A DNA stretch of 64,000 bases from Phascolomyces articulosus (GCA_025677815.1 JAIXMP010000007.1:1054001-1118000), one strand, 5' to 3'; positions 1 to 12,066 are shown, counted from the stretch's first letter. Made by a program: numbers and translations. The notes: generated from the letters alone by a model not told the origin.

Positions 1-1508
1 CAAATACATATAATTTAATATAAATGGTCATAACCTCTCAACTCAAAATAATTATTATATATAAATAAATTTGTTATTACCTTTGCAGTACCACAAATGG
101 TGTTAGTTAAGGCAGAAGTGTACTTGACTTGCAAGAACATAGCAATGTTAATACCGAAACCTGTGATACCAGTCAAGGTCTAATAAAAGAAATAATAATT
201 ATAAAACAATTAAATCATCCAAATCTATATCTGGAGCACATATAGCTCTTGATCAACCCTCTCCAAAAAAATACTACTATAAATAAATTTTACCATCAGC
301 ATCCAGAAACCTGAATCATAAATTGCTTCAGAGACAGTCAAAATTTCTGATAATTCACCAGAGAAAAGGACCAAGGGGAACAAAAAGATGATAGCAAGAG
401 TGGTATTATAATGAAGAAGTCGCCTATTATTATTATAATAATATTTTTCAGTTATTTCCATCTTTTATTGTATCACAAGAATCTCCATCCATCCTATTCC
501 CCTTTAACAACACATAAATACTTGTAGAAAAAAAATACTAATAGTAATGCTTACCATTGGTTATTGTCAACAACTGCCAGAGTCTTTTGAACATAAATAC
601 CATACAATGCAACAAATGCGGAGGAGCCGACACCGTAAAAGATACCAGCCCATGAAAAGTTGATTTCACCGTAGGAGCCAATAGCGAATCCAAGGAATAC
701 AATGATACATGCAACAAGAGCAGGTGCTGATGTTGTCTTGCCGAGAATCAAATAGGTGAAAAGAATAGTAAAGTTGATCGACAACGAACGTGCCACCTAT
801 ATATCATATCACTCATGAATTATTATTTTTTGTCTTTCCTATTTTTCGTGTCCCTCTTTCTCTTCCTCTACTATCACATTCTTCTTAATATCCAAAATCC
901 TTTCTAATTTTTTTTACCTGATAAAAGGTAACTTCGACATATTTTAAACAAAGGTTGTTCAATGCAAGCATCATGACATAAACAAAAGTCAAAGGTGCTA
1001 CACGCTTTGCGATATTTGTATCAAATTCAAACGGTGGGATAATGCTGAAAAGTCGATGGCTAAGCCCATAAAAAATATACAAGAATCAAAAAGTTTAGAA
1101 AAACGAGAAAAATACACATTACACACATACACGAAAACAAAATCACAACAAAACCCTGATATAGATAACCCAAATCCAACAAATTCAAATATTTTCATTA
1201 ATGAAAAAAAATATATATGACTTGATAACTTACGTTTTACCGAGATGGGCCCAAATGAGAAGCAAAACAAGTGCAACGACCATTTGGTACCAAGTAACGA
1301 AAAGAGCATAGGGGAAATCGGAGCCACTCATGATGATCTTGTTCAAGAAAACAACAGAGAGCGAGATGACAAAATAAAAAGTAATCACAGCACCAATAAG
1401 TGCCATGGGATGGTTCTTTTCTGCTCTTGCTGTGGCGGGATTAGGCAAAAAGGACTGACTGCTCTCATCCCTAGAGTTCAATTGAATATCTTCATTTTTG
1501 GAAGCCAT
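1..1508 (-). CDS. GDP-fucose transporter (SLC35C1-like), C-terminus beyond left edge
   Basis: Nucleotide-sugar/triose-phosphate translocator family member, expected to move GDP-fucose into the Golgi lumen in exchange for GMP. Exons, in gene order: 1234..1508, 918..1044, 555..796, 294..423, 81..179; the frame stays open through 291 residues and the next exon lies outside the window. Family landmarks are seen in order: NKIIMSGSDFPYALFVTW, the LALNNLCLKYVEVTFYQVARSL block, an IGSYGEINFSWAG block, and the YTSALTNTICGTAK block that corresponds to the conserved THNVSGTAKA region of GDP-fucose transporters. Several hydrophobic segments fit a ten-helix carrier. The start is the first ATG of the first exon, behind a purine-rich leader. 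Assignment to GDP-fucose rather than another nucleotide sugar rests on similarity to SLC35C1 and is fairly safe; Mucorales cell walls contain fucose, which fits. Confidence 0.85.
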
Positions 1509-4043
1509 ACTTGATAACTATATCAGATCTGTGGAAAGTATGGGAGAGAAAGGATTTTTAGAGATGAAGGATGATGAAGAAAGAACAATTGCGTATTTAA
1601 GAAGAAGAAAAGGAGGAGATGAGAGGAACAAGAGAAAGAGTCAAAAGGAAGGACAAAAAAGAGAAGAGAGAAATAGGAATAAGAAGAAAAAGAGGGCCTG
1701 GCTATTTTTTTTTTTTTTTTTTTCGTGTCTCGAAATTTCAAGTAGGCTTATCTGAGTTATTTTTTGATGTGCAAAGGTCTCGTTGGCTATTCTAAAAGTG
1801 ATCTAAATATAATAATAACTCACCACGTTTTATTTATAAATATTAGTTCTTTTTGGCATTAAAGTAGTTAGTTACTAAGTATACAATTTTGTTTATATTC
1901 ATATTTACATCATGCAATCGCTTTATATATTTAAACATAGACTTTCATTTCTTTTGCTTTTATCATTAATCACTATATATACTCACTATAAATAATTAAA
2001 AGATTGTTTACTTCATCACGTCATCAACCCATTACTCATGATCACTAAAATATTCCAAGGTAATGGTACAAGACATGTATGAATGATCTTTGACTTAGTC
2101 GAATCATATTATATAAATACCGTCGAATCTATTTCCATCATATCCATCATGACGCCATGACCCTTGTGTTCAAATATGTACTACGAACATGTCGGGAAAA
2201 GCGGAGACTCTGTCCCGATCGTCCGTCTTGTTTTAAAAAAATTCGATCGGGTGTCTTTAACAAGTCTCAGATTAGAAGGGTCAACAATATGTAGTCATCT
2301 TTCCAAGCATAACTTAAAACATCATCTATTGTATAAATAAATCAAGCTTTCTGATTCATTTAGTAATACTATTATGAGTACTTTACTTCATTATCATATA
2401 ATATTATCTAGGATAAACGTTAGTTGATATAATTTGATCTTCAAATCCCCTTTCCCGTTTCAGGATAACATTCACATGTTCTCATAATAGAGACACCTTT
2501 TTGTGCATATATATTAGGTAAGCATTGATTCATTGTATATGTATTAATATGCAAAAGAAAAGACCTATTCAAGATGCATATATATGTGTTCATTTTTTAA
2601 TCGTATAGAAATTGAAATAGAAAGAGTTGTAGTAAGGTGATTATAATTATTATTATAAAAATGTGTAGATATACAAATTAGTCGAATATTAGTGAATAAT
2701 TTTAATTTTAGTACAGGAAAAGAAAAGAGACTTAATCTATCAAAGTGAGCACAGAATCATCCTTTTGATAAAATTGCCTGCTGATACTATTTGTTATTTA
2801 TTATAACTTATTTCTTTTGGGTTTAACCTTCAAAAGACATAAACAATAATCTACTACTTTGATGATGTTTCTTCTTGGCAAAAAAAAAATCAGCACTTTT
2901 AACCGAAAAAATAGACCCTTTTCATTTGGTTCTATTTTTTTTTTTTTTTTACTTCTTCCTCATTTAACAAATTGTATTTAGAATATAATAATAATAATAA
3001 TAATGATAACCCGCGACGCATAAAAACAAAAGAAAAATAATCAATGTATTTTATTTTTCATATAAGATATTCCAATACATTTTTTTCATCTACTGGCTAA
3101 AAAAAAAACTTTTTCCCAGTCAGCCATGGACCATAATGTTTGACGTAGGTCGATCATTTCTTGATTAACTCATCCCCCCAAGACCCTAACAGCGTCGATC
3201 TACTCGATCCCCCCCAAAAAGAAAAATCGGGAATTCGGATGAAGTAGGTGAAACATATCTTTATTACCTTGATGGTAACAACATATATAAATATATAATT
3301 GTGCGTTTTGGAAATTTTAGAGGACAAACATCAAAAATGGTGATCATCCTATTTACACCATGATATTATAAAGGTAATAGTAAAATAGTTGATATGTTTG
3401 ATGATATGTCCAAACAAAATGCTAGATTATATATATCGACAATATTTGTAGCTAACGAAAAAAGGAACTTGACGGTGTGCAACACTGGTTCTTTTCTTTT
3501 CTGCTCTTTTAGCTCTATACCTATACAAGAATTATTCGATATATCGTGACTTTGTTGGTCCGGGTGATTTTTTTATGATAGGTGCTACTAGATATATGTT
3601 ATTTAGCCAGAGAGCGTACCTACTGGATACTTTTTGTAATTGTTCCATGTTAGTGGATATATGAGTATATAAAACTATCCATAAAATGTTCTTTAAATAA
3701 GCAGATAACTGGTATATAATAGCAATCAATACTTTTGCTACATCGATACAAAATATGATTATAAAGTGATTTAATAATAATGTGAATTAATTTGAGTTCT
3801 TTTAATAATTGCAAGATAATAACAGTAAATACATAGAAAAGCCCATGAGACATGGTTCTTTGAAATTTTGGTTATATAAAATTTGAATCATATGAATTTA
3901 TTGCGTACTTGCTATTCTCTTAATGTTTAAGGTGGTTGCGGATTCAAGTGCATAAAAAGTTGTACAAAAATTGCTCCCAAGAAGTATTGGTTGCGGGGTA
4001 ACCTTCTTCTTAAACTTCTAATGGTATAACACACAACCACACA
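1509..4043. other. Gene-poor stretch with promoter of the transporter downstream
   Basis: No reading frame with recognisable protein character on either strand. It holds a long purine-rich leader next to the GDP-fucose transporter (about 1550-1700), A/T homopolymers, a short ATA microsatellite near 2990, and one perfect inverted repeat (2214-2251) described separately. The open frames near 3532-3853 are low-complexity AT-rich chance frames. Confidence 0.6.
2214..2251. repeat. Perfect 8-bp inverted repeat
   Basis: CCCGATCG at 2214..2221 is answered by CGATCGGG at 2244..2251, with a 22-base spacer. It sits in a small GC-richer island in otherwise very AT-rich intergenic DNA. The sequence could be a protein-binding dyad or part of a structured transcript; no function can be assigned. 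Confidence 0.5.
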
Positions 4044-6489
4044 ATGCAATTACATTCAATAAATGCCAAAACAACGCCAACATTGGTAGGAGGTTATCAA
4101 CCTCTTGAACAAAATGACCAAGAACCATATTCCGATTCTTCTCCTTCAACAACAACCACCCCAGACAATTCAATTGCTAATCTTATAAATAACAATACCA
4201 ATGAAACGAGCCTTTTACTTGAACCATCTATACAACACTTAACAGGTTATGTATATTTACTTGTTCTTTCTGCTTGTATTGGTGGTTTCTTATTTGGTTA
4301 CGACACTGGAGGTAATGTTATAATATTATCAAATGGATATACCCTATTGTTGTTATGAATTTTTCTTTGCTAATAGTGATAATATCTTTTAAATATTTGT
4401 TGTTCTAGTCATTTCGGGTGCATTGCAACCACTTAGTAATGACTTTACAATGAACACTGCTGAAAAGGAAATCGTTGTTGGTAGTACTACTGTAGGAGCT
4501 ATTGGTGGTGGATTACTTGCTGGTGTAGTAAGAACTCGTTTTTTTTTTTTTTTGGAATATTGATCATTTTATGCAACAGTTATTTTTTTTTTAACTAATG
4601 ATGGTTTATTATAGGCAGCAGATAGAGCAGGAAGAAAGGTAGACAAACAAAGGAAGCCGAAAATTCGGTTTAGATTGTTGAAGTACAGGTGTTTGATATT
4701 ATTCAATTCTTTTTAGCCGTTGGTTCTTTTAGCATCAATTGTATTTATTGTCGGTTCGTTGGTACTAGCAGCAGCACAAAGTTATGGAACTCTTGTTGTT
4801 GGACGGTTAATTGTAGGTTTGGGTGTTGGAATTGCATCCATGATTATTCCTGTTTATATCAGTAAGTTTTTTTTTTTTTTTTTTTTTTAGAAAAATAAAA
4901 TGGTTCTTTACATTTACCTGATATGTTTTGTTAGGTGAAGTCGCACCTAAATCATTTCGTGGGCAACTTTCTACCATAAATGTTTTAATGATTACATTTG
5001 GTCAAGTTATTGCCTATGTAGTAAATATAATCTTTTCCAATGTCCCTCATGGATGGCGTCATATGTTTGCTGTTGCAGCAATACCTGCCCTTGCCCAGTG
5101 TTTGAGCAAGTATCAATAGTTGTAAAATTGGAAAGAGTGAGAGATAAAGGAAGATGAAAAGTATAATTACAGTTTTATAAAAGATGGTTATTGGCTCTAT
5201 ATTTTGGACTATATTAATTATTTCTAATATATACCATCAATGATATATAAATAGCTATACCATTTGTTCCAGAATCACCAAGATATATGATAGCAACCGG
5301 TCAAAATGAAGGTGCAAGAGCTGTATTGCGCAAGATTTATCATGGATCTACAACGGATGAGTTTATTGAACAGGAGGTAGATATGATTGAACAAAGTATT
5401 AAACTTAGTTCATCTGGATCATTTAAAGAGTTGTTCTCATCTGAAAATTTACGTCCTCTTCTTATTGGTAAGGATGTTTGAGGATGGGAGATTTCTCCTT
5501 ATATTATATTATAAAGTCGTATATTAAAATAACTTATAATTATTGTATAACTATAGCATGTTTATTACAAGCTGCACAACAGCTATGTGGTTTCAATACA
5601 GCCATGTATTATGCTGCAACGATCATGCAAATGGCAGGTTTCCGAGACCATGGAGATTCAACAAGTGTGGCCATTATAGTTGCTTTAACAAATATGATAT
5701 TTACTGGTGTTGCCATCAAATTGATTGATAGAGTTGGACGACGTCGAATATTGATTAGTACAATGTTTACTATGATTGTGGGATTAATAGCATTGGGCGG
5801 CTCATTTGCAGCATTGCAAGGGGTTACACCCAAACAGGATTCTTGTGATTTATATGGCAACGTGTGTTCTCGATGTGTGTTGGATGAACGATGTGGATGG
5901 TCTACAGATACAAATATATGCGTTTCCCTTGTTTTGGGTAACGACGAATATCAATCCGAATGTCCCGCCGATCAAACAGATCATCGTACATCGATTGTAT
6001 TACTTTTATCTTTGTTTATCTACGTTGGCAGCTATGCTCTTGGACTTGGATATGCACCATGGGTAATTTTTTTTTAACATTGAGAATGAGAGACGTAATA
6101 GGGAAAAAAGGTGCAGAACATATTTATATATAATTAAAGGGTATATACATCAAACTGACTATTGTATATATGTAGCTGATCCAAAGTGAACTCTTTAATA
6201 TGAGAGTCCGAAGCCGTGCTAATGGAATATCCACTTCAGTTAACTGGTTCTGTAATTTATTGGTTGCTATCTCATTTCTCTCATTAACAAATGCATTATC
6301 GGCAGCAGGCGCATTTTGGTTTTATGCTGCTCTCTCCGTTATTTTCTGGGTTCTCATAGTGAGATATGTTCCTGAGGTAAAATAATATATCCATATCCAT
6401 TCTTTTTCTCACATTTATTAACACGATAAACATGACGATTATTATAGACTGCAGGAAAATCTTTAGAAGAATCACAGCAATTATTTTAG
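4044..6489 (+). CDS. MFS proton/myo-inositol (HMIT-like) transporter with Cys-rich loop
   Basis: Sugar-porter family carrier of the plasma membrane or vacuole. Nine exons: 4044..4311, 4409..4527, 4615..4638, 4717..4861, 4935..5099, 5255..5467, 5557..6062, 6176..6376, 6448..6489, giving about 560 residues. Seen: FGYDTGGVISGAL in helix 1, DRAGRK (loop 2-3), [29 protein letters not shown] after helix 6, QQLCGFN in helix 7, DRVGRR (loop 8-9). Between helices 9 and 10 there is an insert (residues about 404-455) with six cysteines and a [12 protein letters not shown] core, a PSI-like pattern also found in animal HMIT/SLC2A13. Exon 3 is only 24 nt. The donor of intron 5 (5100, GTTTGA) is non-standard and is inferred from phase, so that junction is the weakest. 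The substrate (inositol versus hexose) is inferred from the loop and family resemblance. Confidence 0.85.
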
Positions 6490-6748
6490 AACATGAAGGA
6501 AAAAAAACATACCCTCGTTTCTTTTTTTAAAAAAAAATGTAGATAATACTTATATATTTATATAATTTTAATAAACGCGTCATTCAAAATCATATGGGCA
6601 AATCAATTTTTTTTTTGTAATGATGTTATATTTTTGATCTACAAGCAGTTGTAAATTGATACACGTATCATTTTATCTCCTTTAGTTTTTTTTCCCCTTT
6701 CTTTCCACAATGACATCATTTCATTTTATTTTATTTTTTGATTTCAAA

Positions 6749-7591
6749 TTATCGACTTGGGCTTAAACTTCGGTCTCTGCCTCTACGATCACCCGTCCGC
6801 CGCGAACCACGTGTATCTTCATCAGGCTTTGTAAAAGCAAAGTCGACTTGTAAAGTTTGGTCATAGAATTTTGAACCGTTTGCGTCATCGATGGCGGATT
6901 GTGCTTCTTTTAAAGTCTCATATTCAATCAATGCGTAGCCCTAATATATCAATTTCACGTTCAACTTAGCACCTTTCTTTATATTGACAAAAAAAAGAAG
7001 CTTAGTTTCGATTGCATGATATTCTCCTTTTTTTTTACCTTAACGAAACCAGTTCTTCTGTCAAGATTCAAGTGCAAGTTTTTGATTGTTCCATATTCAG
7101 CAAATCGTTCTGTAAGCGATTCTTCATCGGCTTCTTGATGAACGCCACGTACAATAATAATCCATCCTTCAATGGCTAATACAATTCAATAATAAAAATT
7201 CACTGTTAAAAACTAGTTTCTTTTGGTTCCTCGATTTCGTTTGCTCTTTTCATAGGATATATAAAGCCAAGGCTTACATCGTTCAGGAATGACACCATTG
7301 GCATCGTCTCTTCTAGAATCGCGTGATGTACGAGAATCTAAATAAAAAGTATCATTTTGTTATTTAATAAGTTGATACTTTATATAAAGAAACACGTATA
7401 AAAGAACAAGAATGAATTATGTTCTTTATATATATGTACCATCGTTACCGGCAAATCCACGTCCCTTGGTTCGTACCGGTGGTTCTATTCATATATACAA
7501 AATGAATTTAGAATATTTATTTCAAATAGAATTTATAATTAAGTGGTTCATTAAAGTGATACAAACCATCAACGAGCATGCTGTCACTCAT
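6749..7591 (-). CDS. RBM8A: Y14/RBM8A, exon junction complex RNA-binding protein
   Basis: Core subunit of the exon junction complex, partner of MAGO; marks spliced mRNA and acts in mRNA export and quality control. Exons: 7567..7591, 7440..7484, 7278..7337, 7039..7175, 6749..6940; phases close to 152 residues. The family signature is clear: an [11 protein letters not shown] lead into a single RRM, then [36 protein letters not shown] read across an exon junction, and a short Arg/Ser-rich tail ([12 protein letters not shown]). The protein is slightly shorter than the human one (174). Intron 1 uses a GTTTGT donor. The gene is head to head with GAR1, 191 bp between start codons. S. cerevisiae lacks Y14, so its presence fits an intron-rich early-diverging fungus. 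Confidence 0.93.
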
Positions 7592-7782
7592 CGTGTCTAG
7601 TTTAAAGTAATGGGATATAGAACATTTCTCTTTCGCAGTTCATTCTCACACTTTAAGTCCCAAGCTGTATAAGCCGTCACTTTCCAAAAAAAGAATCGGA
7701 AGTAAAATTAATAGAAAGTGAAAAAAAAAAATATTTCAGTTTTGACACCTTCTCAATTCAAAAAAACACAAATCAATAAAAA
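7592..7782. promoter_or_regulatory. Shared divergent promoter region RBM8A/GAR1
   Basis: Only 191 bp separate the ATG of RBM8A (minus strand) from the ATG of GAR1 (plus strand), so both promoters and both leaders must fit here. It is AT-rich with an A-tract next to GAR1; I see no clear TATA box. Confidence 0.6.
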
Positions 7783-8762
7783 ATGAGTTTCGGTAATCGA
7801 GGTGGACGTGGTGGACGCGGTGGAGGTCGTGGTGGTAAGTTTATATTTTAATATATTTACACGATTCCATTCATATTAGTTGAAAAAGAAGAATTATCAT
7901 TTATAATATGGTTTTAATGATTGTATTTTTTATAAATCTTCAAATTAGGTCGCGGTGGTGGTCGCGGTGGATTCCATGGTGCTCCTCAAGGTCCTCCCGA
8001 CGAAGTTGTTGGTAATGAACTATTTCAACATAATTGTCCAACTTTGAGATAAAAAGAAAATGAAGAAACAAAGAGATAATAACATGTATTTTTCTTATTA
8101 TTTTAGCTATGGGACAATTTATGCATGCTTGCGAAGGTGAAATGGTTTGCAAATCGATCAACACCAAGATCCCTTACTTTAACGCACCAATTTTCTTGGA
8201 AAACAAGGCTCAAATTGGCAAGGTCGATGAAATTTTGGGTCCTCTTAATGAAGTTTACTTTACTGTGAAAATGCAAGAAGGTATGCAAGCTACTTCTTTC
8301 AAGCTCAATGATAAAGTCTTCATTGGTACCGACCGATTATTACCTTTGGAACGTTTCTTGCCCAAGCCTAAGGCTGTAAACCAAGGTGAGTTGTAATTTT
8401 TATTGAATTCTTTTTTTTTTGAATACAACATAGATTCAGGGAAATGAATTCATTGATCCAATTTTTTATTAATCATGTAAATTATTATCACACAAATAGG
8501 TGGTAAAGCAACTGGTCTTCAAGGAAAGGTCGAAAAGAGAGGTGGTGGCCATGGAGGCCGCGGCGGTGCCCGTGGTGGTGGTCGCGGCGGTTTTGGAGGT
8601 GGCCGTGGTGGTGGCCGTGGCGGTTTCGGTGGCGGTTTCGGTGGAGGTCGCGGTGGTGGTGCTCCACGAGGAGGCCGTGGTGGTTTTGGAGGTGGCCGTG
8701 GCGGAGGCGGTCGCGGCGGCGGTGGCTTCCGTGGAGGCCGTGGCGGATTCGGTCAGCGATAA
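7783..8762 (+). CDS. GAR1: GAR1, H/ACA snoRNP core protein
   Basis: Subunit of H/ACA ribonucleoproteins that guide pseudouridylation of rRNA in the nucleolus. Exons: 7783..7834, 7949..8011, 8107..8385, 8500..8762; 218 residues. Architecture is the classic one: an N-terminal Gly-Arg-rich segment, a central conserved domain (about residues 35-130) with [33 protein letters not shown], and [16 protein letters not shown], then a long C-terminal GAR tail of RGG and FGGG repeats ending in FGQR. Introns 1-3 all interrupt after the first base of a codon. Start is the first ATG after an A-rich leader. Confidence 0.96.
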
Positions 8763-10539
8763 ATTATTGCATCTTTTACTCTTTTTTCATAACACGCATA
8801 TTCTGATTGATCCTGTAAATACATTTTTTTCCACTTTTCAAACCGAAAATGACCTCATTAAAAATGTCTACCTTTTGCTATTTTTCTGCTTCTTCTTTTT
8901 ATCATTGTCACATTTCATTTCTTTCTCTCGCTCTCCATTTTTTCTTAAAAAAATAATATTTCATTTTATGCTGTAAAAATCCGATTGTTGTGTTTTATAT
9001 ATTTGAACGGTAGATCATGAATCCAGATTTAGTTATTGGCGTGTATTGTAGTACATAAAGAGGAGGAAGGTTACAAGCATTCTTTGAATTATCAGCATGG
9101 AAACAATATCTTGGGTTACTCTACTATCATTTAAAAGCTGTCGAAGCACTTGAGAGGATTGGATATGATCACATATCCTATTTTTTCTTGTGACCAGTCT
9201 GTTGTGATAATCAACTGCTGACATTTTCGATGATGCTTCAAGAGCAGCATTGTATTACATTATACATTGTTTAAAAAAAGTGTCAATTTTCGTCATTGTA
9301 TATATTGCTACAGGAGAAATACCACAAAACATTTTCACAGATCATCAACATGCTTGAATTTAACACGAAATGTAATGCATGGAAAAAGCTATCACTTATT
9401 CTGGTTTATTATATAGTTTTGATACTGTTTCTTTGGAATCTATAAAAAAAATATCGGAAACCAGAAAGGAAGTCTACAATAATAAAACTAACTCTATAGA
9501 TCATTAATAAATGAACATATAGTATTACGATCTAAGGCTTATATATCATCTAAATTGGATATAGATTGGTAGTTACTACACCACTAGCTTGTCGAACATT
9601 GTTACAAATGATATATTCAAAGCTTGGACTCAGTTAGTGCTATCAAAAAGAATAGACAATCAGTTATTATAAGTCTACACGAAGAAAAAGGATAAAATAA
9701 ACTTTGAACCACAAATTATGATTTCCTTTTTCCTTTTCTTTTTTTTTCATCTCATATTTTGATTAAAGCTGCCAAAGCACTAGAATCTTCAAAAGTATTA
9801 TATCAAGAAACCTGCGTAGTTTCTAGTGTTTGATCCACTGTATATCACCTTAGGAGAAAAATATTCAAGATTTATTATGGTATGAAAAAAAATGTACAAA
9901 ATATAACTTCTCCCATTATTCAACTTGAGGATGGTTGCGATAAAGTGTTTGATACAACGGTCGCTGTAAGTGCAGATTTTTTTTTCTCGCTTTTTTTTGG
10001 AGGTAGAGATAGGAGGGTTAGCAGCCATTGTAATTTATTAATAAGGCTATAATCTATAGGTTCTATAAGGAAAATATGCTACTGGAGACGGTGGCGTCAA
10101 GTACTTGAATAAAAAGCATCATGCTTTAATATACCTTGTCGAAAGAAAATTAGTTGAAACGAAAAAGATTATTGATGCACCCATTTCTACAAATAATAGA
10201 TAATCTTGAAACAGTATAAGTTTTCTTCTCCCATTTTTTCCCACTTTGATTCACCATTGTGACAGTTTCACTAATTCATGTAAAAAAATCAAACATTTTT
10301 GATAATGTAGCACTAAGTGGCCTGTGTCCTATAGGCAAAGTGGCCGTCTACCTGCAGTACTTAGATTTATGATGGTACAAGAGAAAGCATGCTATACAAG
10401 ATGAATGAACTAATGATTAATACTAAGCTAGATATTTGCTGCTATGAATTTATTTTTCAAATTAACGCCCTTGTGGCACCCATACGAGTAGTAACGGAGA
10501 GGAGAGAAACTTGATAGGGGATCAAATGGAGTCAGCGCG
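8763..10539. other. Gene-poor stretch with protein-like remnants
   Basis: No intact gene seen. A 45-codon open stretch at about 10067..10203 (plus) has non-random protein character (GKYATGDGGVKYLNKKHH at its start) but lacks a start codon and a recognisable family; another short stretch near 9888-9975 (ITSPIIQLEDGCDKVFDTTV) is similar in character and may belong to the same decayed gene. The minus-strand frame at 9033..9224 is unassigned. The first 200 bases are the T-rich 3' end of GAR1. Confidence 0.4.
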
Positions 10540-11721
10540 GAAAAAAAGACAGTATCACCCAAGAGACAAACAACAAGGGAGCGGGATCAAAACTCTTGAC
10601 CTGGTTGGCGCGGAAGTCGAGCCTCCAAACTTTCCGGTGGGAAGGCGGCGTGAGCACCATTATGCCAGGGACTGAAGCCCCACTAATTCATATATCTGTC
10701 ATTATATTTAGAATCAAGAATTGTTTACACAGACCAAGAGGGAATGAAAGTGAATTAGACAGTATGGAAGACTGCTACACCGTACTGAAGATCGTGTTCC
10801 GCGTTCCCCAATACAAGTTTAAACCATAAGTATCGAACCGGCGCAGGCTGTATTATATATTGGATGATTAGGGTTATTTATCTATAAACTTACTCTATAT
10901 TATATAGGGGTGAGCAAGTATGTGCTGAATCTAAGGCCGTTAGGGAACAAAATGGAAAGGACTACTCCAAAGGTGGCGTCTTTAGTACTACGCATTATAT
11001 TATGGGACGCAAGATAGATTTACTTGTATCATCCAATAATCAAAATATTCCCAGTTGCGAATGGAAGGCAGACAATGTTACTTCCAATACAATCAGAAAA
11101 CAGATGTGTAAAAATGTATGGACCAACAACGCCTGTGTTTTAGAACCCTTGTTGAAGTTACCATTCGATCCAGAGGACTTTGATCCAAAATCTTTCCATA
11201 TCATGTATATGAATTGGGTGGGTAAGTATATGATGAAAAAAAATATATGTGGAGGTGTACTATTATTATTAATATTCGCTCACATACAATTATTCTTGTA
11301 ATAATAGATCACGACGGTGTCCTAAATATCATGAAAACGGATGGGGATGTATTTGTAGTAAATAAAATTGGTGATATGTTTATTCCGGTAACCATTCATG
11401 ATATCAATGCAAAGTTCAAAAAATCAATTCGGTTACTTTACACATGGAAGCAATGTATTAAAAGAAAAAGGATTAGATTTACTAATATCACTGTTTCTTA
11501 TTTGTATATAGAACAACTTGGATATGTTATCAATTTAGTCCCTGCTGCGCAAGCTGAAAAGTCAAGACAAGACAGAAGAGCAAAAAGATCGTTGTTCGAC
11601 CACCAGGAAGAACATCCGCCACTAATCTTTTTTACCCCCCAAGAATAACCGTACACACGCTGTGTTTGATATTCAGGAAGTGGATGTTGAAAATAATAAT
11701 AATGATGATAGCGATGGTTAA
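10540..11721 (+). pseudogene. Decayed copy of an unrecognised, probably repeated fungal gene
   Basis: Protein-like sequence in several frames. The best part runs 10908..11221, containing VCAESKAVREQNGKDY, GRKIDLLVSSNNQ, CEWKADNVTS and KQMCKNVWTNNAC, then an intact intron (GTAAGT at 11222, TAG at 11307) and a second exon from 11308 (DHDGVLNIMKTDGDVFV, IRLLYTWK) that stays open to 11648. There a T6/C6 tract forces a frame slip; in the shifted frame an acidic tail continues to a stop at 11721. The upstream part (10540-10830) is split among frames (for example SELDSMEDCYTVLKIVFRVP near 10752). I do not recognise a named domain. The style resembles large families of uncharacterised genes that are repeated in Mucorales genomes; that is from memory and unverified. 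Frame slips argue for a pseudogene, though a missed exon cannot be excluded. Confidence 0.5.
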
Positions 11722-12066
11722 CTAACCAAATCTTTTTTTATAATATACTTTAAAGCTTTACTTCATTTCAATGTAGCGATCGGTTTTTATATGTAATATA
11801 TCACTCTACTTCTTCCGGTCTTTCTTCCCCTCGTTTACATTCCCATTGATTCCCAATGTATATTGTAATGGTAAATGTCATTACGACGATATAAAACCCA
11901 TAAGGTCGTTGATCGACACAACACCCGAGGATATCAAGGAGAGATGGACGAACGTAAGGTTGTATATAGAAATATAAGAATATTAGATACCCTAAGTAGA
12001 AATGCAGACCATTGTATTTAGTATAGACGCTAACTAGCCCCTTATATTTCGACGTATATAAAATGA

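Noticed and set aside
1498..1755. 85-codon Lys/Arg/Glu-rich plus-strand frame
   Set aside because: It is the purine-rich leader of the GDP-fucose transporter read on the other strand; pure low complexity.
8500..8976. 158-codon Val/Ala-rich frame over the GAR1 tail
   Set aside because: It is a +1 shadow of the GGC/CGT repeats of the GAR1 RGG domain.
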